A DNA stretch of 42,136 bases from positions 1-42,136 of the forward strand of contig PWTL01000127.1 in assembly GCA_003562845.1 (NCBI GenBank). Reading direction: 5' to 3'. This DNA is from Candidatus Acetothermia bacterium. Lineage in GTDB: Bacteria; Bipolaricaulota; Bipolaricaulia; Bipolaricaulales; Bipolaricaulaceae. Below, piece after piece: positions 27,838 through 34,967 of the stretch (within the stretch, counting starts at the first letter, position 1; every line of letters starts with the position of its first letter). The notes under the pieces are model-generated. The model was not told the DNA's origin and searched no databases. It saw only the letters and a program-made list of their open reading frames with translations. Position numbers and translations under genes: made by a program.

Positions 27838-27867
27838 AGTGTACTTGAGCGGGCCCCGAGGGCACAA
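27838..27867 (-). promoter_or_regulatory. Promoter of the riboflavin operon
   Basis: On the minus strand TTGTGC (27862-27867), 18-base spacer, TACACT (27838-27843). Transcription would start about 12 bases before the ribE ATG. It is back-to-back with the yidC promoter. Confidence 0.5.
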
Positions 27868-27871
27868 GCGC

Positions 27872-27901
27872 TTGCGCTTCCCATCACGGCTCGGGTAAAG
27901 T
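27872..27901 (+). promoter_or_regulatory. Possible promoter of yidC with almost no leader
   Basis: TTGCGC (27872-27877), 18-base spacer, TAAAGT (27896-27901). The -10 ends 9 bases before ATG 27911 and there is no ribosome site, so the mRNA would have a leader of about 3 bases. Confidence 0.4.
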
Positions 27902-27910
27902 ACCGCCGGT

Positions 27911-29395
27911 ATGATCAGAACTTGGGTGGCGTTTGCCGTCGTGCTGGTGGCCGTAGGCTGTGCGTCGTTCTCGGTTACACACCCTGTCACACTGAGCGTC
28001 GGCGAACATGACGGTGCCGAGTACATAGAGGCAGAGAACGCGTTCGTCCGCTACCGCTTCTCCGAGAGCGGTGGCGTCATGGACAGTGCCTTTCTACACT
28101 TCGCCACTTTGCGGGACCGGGCCGCTGATGCGGTACCCGGCTGGGAGAATGGCGATGACTTCATCGTCGGAGCAAGCCGCCCCTTCGAGCTGTGGATCGA
28201 CGGACCGCACACGGGCCGCGTTCCCTACGAGGCGACGATAGCCGAGAAGACAATTCAGCGCGCGGTGATCGAACTCTCCGGAGAAGGAGAGAACTGGACC
28301 GCTGTAAAGACGTTCACCGTGAACCACGACGCGCTATATACGATGGACGTCCGCGTACAGATCTGGGCCCCGGGGAGCAAAGTGCAACTGGTACTGGGGC
28401 ACCTTGCCCGCGGCCCGGACCTCCTGTACATGTACGATGGAGAAGTGTACAGCAGCCCTCAGCCTGTCGGCGCTTACACGCGCTTTCAGGGGCTGGGCCT
28501 TGTGAGCAACCAGGAAGTCTATTTCCTGCAGTTCGACCAGCAGGTCGAGGTCCAGCCTTTTCAGGCAGTGAACCAAGCGGGGCAGCTGGTGTTCGGAGTG
28601 GAGATAGGGGAGGCGCCCGACGAGCTTCACCTCTCGGGAACCCTCTATGCCGGGCGTAACCGCTACCTGTTGCTGGAGGCAGTAGGGCTGGAAGAGCTGT
28701 CGCCTGTAGGCCTGTTCTCCCAATTCCTGGTGTACGTGATGCGGCTGTTGAACTGGCTGTATGAGCTCACCGGAAACTACGCCTGGGCGATCCTCCTGTT
28801 CACCCTCCTCACGCGGGTGATCCTGTATCCGGTGATGCGCTCTCAACTGAGATCCATGGCCAAAATGCAGCGGCTCCAGCCCAAGATGAAGAAGCTCCAG
28901 GAGAGGTACAAAGACGATCGGGCCACGCTGCAGAAGCAGATGATGGAGCTCTACCGCAAGGAAAAGGTGAATCCCTTGGGAGGGTGCCTCCCCATGCTGC
29001 TGCAGCTTCCTCTGTTGATCTTGCTGTGGCAGGCCATCATCTACTCTTCAGAGCACATCCGCTTGTCTCCGGGGTTTCTGTGGATCACCGATCTGTCCGG
29101 ACCCGACCCGTACTACATCTTGGTCATCGTCACCACGGGGCTGATGATCCTCCAACAGTGGCTCACCCAGCGCCGTATGGCCACCGCTCCCACTGGAGGA
29201 GCGCAGGCCATGGGCTGGCTGTTCCCCCTCATTATGGCGGTCTTCTTCCTCAACTGGCCTGCCGGCCTGTGGATGTACTGGCTGTTCACCACTGTCCTCC
29301 AGGTGGGGCAGCAGTGGGTGGTGGACCGGGAGCTCGCCAGGGAGGAGCCCCCGCTCGAGACTCCCGCCGACGATGGACAAATCCAAGGAGATTGA
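27911..29395 (+). CDS. yidC: Membrane protein insertase YidC, long form
   Basis: Inserts and folds membrane proteins with or without SecYEG. It is 494 residues. An N-terminal hydrophobic segment (about 6-16) ends in VAVGC (13-17), which fits a lipobox with C17. A large beta-rich extracytoplasmic domain (about 25-265) follows, as in Gram-negative YidC, then the conserved insertase core: TGNYAWAILLFTLLTRVILY with the conserved arginine, a basic cytoplasmic hairpin, NPLGGCLPMLLQLPLLILLW and LNWPAGLWMYWLFTTVLQ. The ATG has no ribosome site. It is coupled to jag, whose start lies 23 bases inside its end. Confidence 0.94.
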   Translation: MIRTWVAFAVVLVAVGCASFSVTHPVTLSVGEHDGAEYIEAENAFVRYRFSESGGVMDSAFLHFATLRDRAADAVPGWENGDDFIVGASRPFELWIDGPHTGRVPYEATIAEKTIQRAVIELSGEGENWTAVKTFTVNHDALYTMDVRVQIWAPGSKVQLVLGHLARGPDLLYMYDGEVYSSPQPVGAYTRFQGLGLVSNQEVYFLQFDQQVEVQPFQAVNQAGQLVFGVEIGEAPDELHLSGTLYAGRNRYLLLEAVGLEELSPVGLFSQFLVYVMRLLNWLYELTGNYAWAILLFTLLTRVILYPVMRSQLRSMAKMQRLQPKMKKLQERYKDDRATLQKQMMELYRKEKVNPLGGCLPMLLQLPLLILLWQAIIYSSEHIRLSPGFLWITDLSGPDPYYILVIVTTGLMILQQWLTQRRMATAPTGGAQAMGWLFPLIMAVFFLNWPAGLWMYWLFTTVLQVGQQWVVDRELAREEPPLETPADDGQIQGD

Positions 29396-29825
29396 GCAAG
29401 CACGGCGCTTTGTGGACGGGCTTCTCCATATCCTGAACGAGAGAGCCACCGTGGACATCGTCCCCGACAGTGGAGAGCTGTACGTCAACATCACAGGCCA
29501 TCTGCGCCTCATCGGAGGGCAGGAGACTGTACTGGCTTCTTTGACCCACCTCCTGCGCCGCCATCTGCGCGTCACCCTGCAAGCTGATTTGCCTGCGACA
29601 GTTGACCTCAATGGAGCGCTGGCCGCCCATCGTCAGGAGCTGGCTGCCCGGGCGCGAGAGGCGGCCTTGCACGTTTCCAGCAGCGGTCGCAGGCACCGCC
29701 TGCCGCCTATGTCAGCACGGGACCGCCGCTTGGTGCACATGACCCTGGCCGAGTTCGGCGGCGTACGGACGCGGTCGGTGGGGCAGGGAGCTGCCCGCCG
29801 GGTGGTGATCGAGCCCGTAAAATGA
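29373..29825 (+). CDS. jag: Jag/KhpB-like RNA-binding protein (KH + R3H)
   Basis: A 150-residue RNA-binding protein with a KH-like domain (about 30-85) and a C-terminal R3H domain (RRHRLPPMSARDRRLVHMTL, then GQGAARRVVIEP). The long N-terminal Jag domain of Bacillus is missing or reduced; the first 20 residues are only a short helix. In Gram-positive bacteria Jag follows spoIIIJ/yidC, as here, and influences cell-wall elongation by binding mRNA. The ATG lies inside the yidC end without a clear ribosome site, so coupling is likely. Confidence 0.88.
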   Translation: MDKSKEIEQARRFVDGLLHILNERATVDIVPDSGELYVNITGHLRLIGGQETVLASLTHLLRRHLRVTLQADLPATVDLNGALAAHRQELAARAREAALHVSSSGRRHRLPPMSARDRRLVHMTLAEFGGVRTRSVGQGAARRVVIEPVK

Positions 29826-30625
29826 AGCTCCGCAAGGCGGCCCTCGGCCCACAGATCCCTGTGCGGAGGGACGAAGACGGACGGGTCGTGGTTCTGGAGG
29901 TACCGCTCACTCCCCTCGACGCAGCCGCAGTCAGAGAGGAGCTCTCTCTACGCCTGGCCGCGGGAGAGCGTGGACTAGTGGTGTTCACCCCCGATGCACA
30001 CGCGTCCGCGTGGGCCCTGCTCGACGACAAGAGAGCAGCGCTCTATCGCCGGGCCGACTACGTACTGTGCGATGGTGCCGGCTTGGCCTGGTCCTCCCGC
30101 GTGTTGGGGTGTCCTGTCCCGCGTACGCCGGGAGTGGATACTGCCTGGGAACTCTGCCGTCTTGCCCGCGAACTGGACTGGAGCGTGTACCTGCTCGGCG
30201 GAAGACCGGGGGTGGCGGCTCTCGCCGCGGGCAGGCTGCACAAAGAGCTGCCGGGCATTCGCCTTACGGGGCATCATCACGGGTACTTCCAGGGCCAGGG
30301 GCCCGCCGGCCAGGTGTCCTCCCTGACACCGGACCTGCTGCTTGTAGGCATGGGCTGCCCGCGTCAGGAGAGGTGGATCCTAGAGCAGAGGCACGGGGGG
30401 GCGGGCATCCTCATGGGCGTGGGGGGAGCGTTGGACCTGTGGGCGGGGTTCCACCGACGGGCTCCCCGTTCCCTGCGCAACGTGGGGTTGGAGTGGGCCT
30501 GGCGCACCCTACGAGAGCCACGTCGGGCAACACGTCTGTGGGCAATACCCTTTATCATCTACCAGACAGGGATCTGTCGACTGCGCCTCTTCCTCCAGTA
30601 TCGCACCCCCGCCCCAGGGAACTAG
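29822..30625 (+). CDS. WecG/TagA/CpsF-family glycosyltransferase
   Basis: Family GT26 enzyme that adds a sugar (ManNAc or ManNAcA in known members) to a lipid-linked sugar. It is 267 residues. Motifs: TPDAHASAWALLDDKRAALY, ADYVLCDGAGLAWSSRVLGC, VYLLGGRPGVAA, DLLLVGMGCPRQERWILEQ and GVGGALDLWAGFHRRAPRSL followed by NVGLEWAWRTLREPRR. It implies a surface polysaccharide or teichoic-acid-like polymer, though no other polymer genes are near. ATG overlaps the jag stop (ATGA). Its stop codon interlocks with that of secF. Confidence 0.9.
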   Translation: MKLRKAALGPQIPVRRDEDGRVVVLEVPLTPLDAAAVREELSLRLAAGERGLVVFTPDAHASAWALLDDKRAALYRRADYVLCDGAGLAWSSRVLGCPVPRTPGVDTAWELCRLARELDWSVYLLGGRPGVAALAAGRLHKELPGIRLTGHHHGYFQGQGPAGQVSSLTPDLLLVGMGCPRQERWILEQRHGGAGILMGVGGALDLWAGFHRRAPRSLRNVGLEWAWRTLREPRRATRLWAIPFIIYQTGICRLRLFLQYRTPAPGN

Positions 30626-31593
30626 CGGGCGGAGGCTCTCGCCTTGGATTTCTGCTGGGCGGCCGCCTTAGCCCACCAGCGCAGGATAGGGTTCGCCACA
30701 AAGAACGAGGAGTACGTCCCCACGATAACGCCAATCAGCAAGGCCAACGCGAACGGCTGCAGCGCTGGGCCGCCGAAGGCGTACAGGATGACCACGGGTA
30801 TGAGGGTGGACAGGCTGGTGTTGATCGACCGGCTGAGAGACTGGTTGGCCGAGCGATTTATCACGTCCACCACAGGCGCTCGTTTCATCCCCTTCAGGTT
30901 CTCCCTGACTCGGTCGAAGATGACGATGGTGTCGTTCAACGAGTAGCCGACGATGGTCAAAAAGCCCGCGATCACGGGCAGGCTTATCTCCACCTGAAAC
31001 AGCGCAAACAGGCCCAGGGCGATGGTTACATCGTGCACCAACGCGGCAATGGCCCCCACCGCATAGCGGAGACGAAACCGCCACGAGATGTACACCAAAA
31101 TAGCGCCCAGGGCTATGAGAACCGCCTGCCAGGCCCGATCGATCAGCTCGCGGGATACTTGGGCCCCCACACCTGTGTACGAAACGCCCAGCTCGCCGTT
31201 GTCGCGAAAGGCAGCCGGAAGGGCGACCCCTGCCGGGGGATCGGCCAGGTCGCTCCGGATCTGGCGCACCAGGTCCTCGTGCCTCTCTGGATCCACTCTC
31301 AACGTGATGATCTTCCCGGAGAGCATCACTCCGTCGCGCTCGAAGGTAGCATCCTGAATGTGGACTTCCGCCGGGAGCACCCCCTGGTCCTCGAACCGAG
31401 ACAGGTACAGGCGGAGGTCTTCGCTCGGCGCCTCCACTCCCTGTGGGTAAATGACGGTGAATTGCGATCCTCCTGTGAAATCCACACCCGCCCGCAGGCC
31501 AAGAACCGCCACTAGAAGAACGCTCAGCACGACCAACCCCACGGACAGAGGTCCGAGGTACTTGGCCTTGCCCAAGAAGTCGTAATTGGTCAT
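30622..31593 (-). CDS. secF: Protein translocase subunit SecF
   Basis: Works with SecD to pull preproteins across the membrane using the ion gradient. It is 323 residues with six membrane segments. After the first segment comes GVDFTGGSQFTVIYPQGVEA; the second block has the YISWRFRLRYAVGAIAALVHD motif, and FLTIVGYSLNDTIVIFDRVR and RSINTSLSTLIPV are strongly conserved SecF features. secD normally lies just upstream but is absent; rpsT is there instead, overlapping by 4 bases (ATGA). Confidence 0.95.
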   Translation of the reverse strand: MTNYDFLGKAKYLGPLSVGLVVLSVLLVAVLGLRAGVDFTGGSQFTVIYPQGVEAPSEDLRLYLSRFEDQGVLPAEVHIQDATFERDGVMLSGKIITLRVDPERHEDLVRQIRSDLADPPAGVALPAAFRDNGELGVSYTGVGAQVSRELIDRAWQAVLIALGAILVYISWRFRLRYAVGAIAALVHDVTIALGLFALFQVEISLPVIAGFLTIVGYSLNDTIVIFDRVRENLKGMKRAPVVDVINRSANQSLSRSINTSLSTLIPVVILYAFGGPALQPFALALLIGVIVGTYSSFFVANPILRWWAKAAAQQKSKARASAR

Positions 31594-31856
31594 CGTGGCA
31601 CGTTGCTCAGGCGCCTCACCATGCGCGACTTCAGGCGCCCCGCCCGGTTGGCATGGATCACCCCTCGCTGAGCCGCCTTGTCCACCGCCGCCTGGTACTG
31701 GGGCAGTAGCTTCTCCGCCTCGTCAGGTTGGCCGCTTTGCACCAGTCGCCCTATCTCCCTACGCCAGTACCGCACGGCGCTCCTTCTGAGGTCGTTTCGT
31801 GTCCGACGCCGGACGCTCTGACGCAATCGCTTTTTGGCCGAACGCGTATTGGGAAT
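31590..31856 (-). CDS. rpsT: 30S ribosomal protein S20, apparent AUU start
   Basis: Small-subunit protein binding the 5' and 3' minor domains of 16S rRNA. From the ATT at 31856 the protein is 88 residues, the normal S20 length, and reads (M)PNTRSAKKRLRQSVRRRTRN, ending in the classic GVIHANRAGRLKSRMVRRL region. The only strong ribosome site, AGGAGG (31866-31871), lies 9 bases before this ATT. An in-frame TTG at 31931 would add 25 residues unlike S20, and an ATG two bases after AGGAGG is out of frame. The gene is coupled to secF and divergent from nrdD. Confidence 0.92.
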   Translation of the reverse strand: MPNTRSAKKRLRQSVRRRTRNDLRRSAVRYWRREIGRLVQSGQPDEAEKLLPQYQAAVDKAAQRGVIHANRAGRLKSRMVRRLSNVPR

Positions 31857-31902
31857 CGTACATCGCCTCCTCGTTCCAAAAGGTAAGCCAAACCCGGCTC
31901 TG

Positions 31903-31931
31903 ATCTTAGCCTGCGCCCTGCCCCCTCGCAA
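31903..31931 (-). promoter_or_regulatory. Promoter of rpsT-secF
   Basis: On the minus strand TTGCGA (31926-31931) and TAAGAT (31903-31908) are exactly 17 bases apart. The leader would be about 40 bases and hold the AGGAGG site. This placement also argues against the TTG at 31931 as a start codon, because it lies inside the -35. Confidence 0.55.
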
Positions 31932-31950
31932 GAGCGAGAAAAAGTTCCTG

Positions 31951-31980
31951 TTGCCTGACCGCCCCCCGCGGCGCTATGGT
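31951..31980 (+). promoter_or_regulatory. Promoter of nrdD-nrdG
   Basis: TTGCCT (31951-31956), 18-base spacer, TATGGT (31975-31980). It would give a leader of about 115 bases, with no riboswitch class or clear NrdR box that I recognise. Confidence 0.45.
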
Positions 31981-32101
31981 AATAGGCGTCACATCCAGGG
32001 GGGAAACACCGCAGGTTGCCAAGCGCTAGCTGGGGCGGGCTCCGTTGAATCCGAGCTCGCAACCCGGGACGGACAGGACCAAGGGATAGGGAGAGAGAGG
32101 A

Positions 32102-34225
32102 ATGAACATGATCCAGTCAGTGCGGAAGCGTGACGGAAGAGTCGTACCCTTCGCTCCTGAGCGCATCACCACGGCCATCGCCAATGCCCTGCGCGAGGTG
32201 GGACAGGATGACCCACCACGCGCCGCCGAGGTGAGCCGGAAGGTGGTGGCCACCTTGGAGGCCCGCTACGCCGGACTGTTCGGCCCACCCCACGTAGAGG
32301 AGATTCAGGACATCGTCGAGGAGGCGCTGATGGCCGCCGGGCTGGCAGACGCCGCGCGCGCGTACATTCTCTATCGCCAGCAACACAAACAAATCCGTGA
32401 CCTCAAGGCTCTCCTCGACCCCAGCCTCGTGGAGCAGTACCTCAATGGGGCCGACTGGCGCGTGAAAGAGAACTCCAACATGTCCTTCTCCTTGCAAGGG
32501 CTGAATGTGTTTCTGACTGACAAGCTGATCTCCCGCTACTGGCTGGATCGCATTTACCCCGCTCACATACGCCAGGCCCACGAACACGGTGACCTGCACA
32601 TGCACGATCTGGGGACGCTGGGACCGTACTGCGTGGGGTGGGATCTACACGACCTCCTCACTGTGGGATTTCGCGGGGTACGGGGAAAAGTGGAGGCCCG
32701 CCCGGCAAAGCACTTTCGAGTGGCGCTGTTGCAGGCGGCGAACTACCTGTACACGCTCCAGGGCGAGGCGGCCGGCGCGCAAGCCTTCTCCGGGTTAGAC
32801 ACTTATCTCGCCCCTTTCGTAGCCCGAGAGCGACTCGACTACCCACAAGTGAAGCAAGCGATGCAGGAGTTCGTGTACAACCTCAACGTACCCACGCGCG
32901 TGGGCTTCCAGACGCCGTTCACCAACGTCACCTTGGACCTCAAGGTGCCCCGCGACCTGGCCGATATGCCGGCGACAGTGGGCGGTCGCGACTTCGGTAA
33001 GTACGGGGATTTCCAGGAGCAGATGGACCTGATCAACCGCGCCCTGGCGGAGGTCCTCGGCGATGGAGACGCCCGCGGGCGAGTGTTCACCTTCCCCATC
33101 CCCACTTACAACATAGTGCCCGGCTTCCAGTGGGACAACCCCGAACTTAAGCCCGTATGGGAGATGACCGCACGCTACGGGATCCCCTACTTCGCCAACT
33201 TCATCAACTCCGACATGCGCCCCGAAGACGCGCGCAGTATGTGCTGCCGACTGCGTCTGGACACCAGGGAGCTCAAACGACGCGGAGGGGGGCTGTTTGG
33301 CTCGAACCCGCTCACCGGGTCTATAGGGGTGGTTACCATGAACCTGCCCCGTTTGGGCCACGTGGCCCGCAACGAAGGGGAGTTCTTGGAGAGGCTGGCA
33401 AGCACGATGGACGAGGCCCGTCAGTCGTTGGAGATCAAGCGCAAGGCGCTGGAACGCCTTACCGAACAGGGTCTGTACCCATATTCCCGGTTCTACCTAC
33501 GGTCGGTATACCAGGTCTCCGGCACCTATTGGGCGAACCACTTCTCCACCATCGGCATCATCGGGATGAACGAAGCCTGTTTGAACCTGCTGGGGTGCAC
33601 CCTCGCCGACCAGCAAGGCGTCGAGTTCGCCGCACGCGTTCTGGACTTCATGCGGGAGAAGTTGGCCGACTTCCAGGACCAGACCGGGGATCTGTGGAAC
33701 CTGGAGGCCACACCGGCAGAAGGGGCAAGCTATCGCCTTTCCATGTTGGACAGCAAGCGCTTTCCGCGCATGTCCACGGGGGGCGGACACCACAACAGGG
33801 GCAACGGCAACAGCAGAGCACCTTACTACACCAACTCCTCACAGCTGCCCGTCGGTCTGACGGATGACCTGTTTCACGCTCTGCAGCTTCAAGAGCCACT
33901 GCAGACACGCTACACGGGGGGGACCGTGTTCCACGCCTGGTTGGGGGAAAGCCTGCCCAGCCCGGAGGCCGCCAAGCGTCTCGTGCGCAAAGCCATGGAG
34001 AGCTTCCGCACCCCATATCTCACGCTCACCCCGACGTTCTCCATCTGCCCCGCCCACGGGTATGTGGCCGGGGAACACAGCGACTGTCCCCATTGCGGCT
34101 CGCCGGCAGAAGTTTACTCCCGCGTCGTGGGGTACCTCCGCCCGGTGGAACAGTGGAATGAGGGCAAACAAAGCGAGTTCCGGGACCGAAAGGTGTTCGA
34201 CGTCTCCGAGATCACTGTGCCCTGA
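32102..34225 (+). CDS. nrdD: Anaerobic (class III) ribonucleoside-triphosphate reductase
   Basis: Makes deoxyribonucleotides with an oxygen-sensitive glycyl radical. It is 707 residues. The N-terminal ATP-cone (SVRKRDGRVVPFAPERITTA, about 5-100) provides allosteric control. The barrel contains KENSNMSFSLQGLN, MHDLGTLGPYCVGWDL and the NEACLNLLGC region. The C-terminus has a zinc site (SICPAHGYVAGEHSDCPHCG) and the radical loop with Gly677 in SRVVGYLRPVEQWNEGKQSE. ATG 32102 lies 1 base after GAGAGAGG; ATG 32108 has a better spacing and is a fair alternative. Followed by its activase after 12 bases. Confidence 0.96.
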   Translation: MNMIQSVRKRDGRVVPFAPERITTAIANALREVGQDDPPRAAEVSRKVVATLEARYAGLFGPPHVEEIQDIVEEALMAAGLADAARAYILYRQQHKQIRDLKALLDPSLVEQYLNGADWRVKENSNMSFSLQGLNVFLTDKLISRYWLDRIYPAHIRQAHEHGDLHMHDLGTLGPYCVGWDLHDLLTVGFRGVRGKVEARPAKHFRVALLQAANYLYTLQGEAAGAQAFSGLDTYLAPFVARERLDYPQVKQAMQEFVYNLNVPTRVGFQTPFTNVTLDLKVPRDLADMPATVGGRDFGKYGDFQEQMDLINRALAEVLGDGDARGRVFTFPIPTYNIVPGFQWDNPELKPVWEMTARYGIPYFANFINSDMRPEDARSMCCRLRLDTRELKRRGGGLFGSNPLTGSIGVVTMNLPRLGHVARNEGEFLERLASTMDEARQSLEIKRKALERLTEQGLYPYSRFYLRSVYQVSGTYWANHFSTIGIIGMNEACLNLLGCTLADQQGVEFAARVLDFMREKLADFQDQTGDLWNLEATPAEGASYRLSMLDSKRFPRMSTGGGHHNRGNGNSRAPYYTNSSQLPVGLTDDLFHALQLQEPLQTRYTGGTVFHAWLGESLPSPEAAKRLVRKAMESFRTPYLTLTPTFSICPAHGYVAGEHSDCPHCGSPAEVYSRVVGYLRPVEQWNEGKQSEFRDRKVFDVSEITVP

Positions 34226-34237
34226 GGGGGAGAGCAC

Positions 34238-34954
34238 TTGGAGATCGCCGCCGTCCAGTGGACGTCTCTGCAGGACTACCCCGACCGCGTAGCAGCGGTG
34301 GTCTGGACCCCGGGGTGCAACCTCCGTTGTCCGTTCTGTTATAACGCTGAGCTCGTGCTTCCCGAGTTCCGGGCCCCGGGCCGGCGGATCCCTGCACGGG
34401 AAGTGCTCAGGGGCCTCCGAGCGCGCAGCAGCTTTCTGGATGGAGTGGTGTTCACCGGCGGAGAGCCGACTCTCCAGCCCGGGTTGGCGGACTTCTTGCG
34501 CGAGGTTAGAGAGGCCAGCCTGGAAGTGAAGCTGGACACGAACGGCACTCGCCCCCCGGTGCTGGAGCAGCTCTTAGGAGAGCATCTGGTAGACTACGTC
34601 GCCCTCGACATCAAGGCCCCCCAGGATCGGTACTCCCTATACGCCCGGCCGGTTGAGATGAGCGAACAAGCTCTGCTCTCTCGCGTGGAGGGATCTCTAT
34701 CCTTGCTCCGGGAGGGGACCGTGGACTACGAGCTCCGTACCACCGCCGCTCCCGGGCTCACCGCTGGAGACCTGGAGGCGATCGCCCGGTGGGTCGCCCC
34801 CGCCCCCCGCTACTTCCTGCAGCTGTTCGTATCCCCGCCCGCGAGCCGGCTGATCGACGAACGGACTCGGGGACGACCTGCGTTGGCTGCGGATGATCTG
34901 CGGAAAGTGGGCATCTCTTTGGGCCGGCTCCTCCCAACCTACATCCGCGCCTGA
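34238..34954 (+). CDS. nrdG: Anaerobic ribonucleotide reductase activating protein (radical SAM)
   Basis: Uses a [4Fe-4S] cluster and S-adenosylmethionine to put the glycyl radical on NrdD. It is 238 residues. Cysteines 27, 31 and 34 form the CNLRCPFC motif; VVFTGGEPTLQPGL and KLDTNGTRP are further radical-SAM motifs. It is longer than E. coli NrdG and belongs to the variant annotated as NrdG2-like or pyruvate-formate-lyase-activase-like. The TTG start is preceded by GGGGGAGAG. Its neighbour NrdD fixes the likely role. Convergent with trpS, 13 bases apart. Confidence 0.92.
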   Translation: MEIAAVQWTSLQDYPDRVAAVVWTPGCNLRCPFCYNAELVLPEFRAPGRRIPAREVLRGLRARSSFLDGVVFTGGEPTLQPGLADFLREVREASLEVKLDTNGTRPPVLEQLLGEHLVDYVALDIKAPQDRYSLYARPVEMSEQALLSRVEGSLSLLREGTVDYELRTTAAPGLTAGDLEAIARWVAPAPRYFLQLFVSPPASRLIDERTRGRPALAADDLRKVGISLGRLLPTYIRA

Positions 34955-34967
34955 GCGTGTCGGCCCC

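Noticed and set aside
27901-27910. ACCGGCGGT on the minus strand upstream of ribE, resembling part of an FMN riboswitch
   Set aside because: Only one short block matches; the remaining RFN helices are absent and the upstream sequence is the yidC coding region.
30010-31515. 501-codon plus-strand frame across the glycosyltransferase and secF
   Set aside because: It crosses two convergent real genes and has low-complexity composition with no domain.
31861-31863. ATG two bases after AGGAGG as the rpsT start
   Set aside because: Out of frame with S20 and too close to the ribosome site; kept only as a possible competing start.
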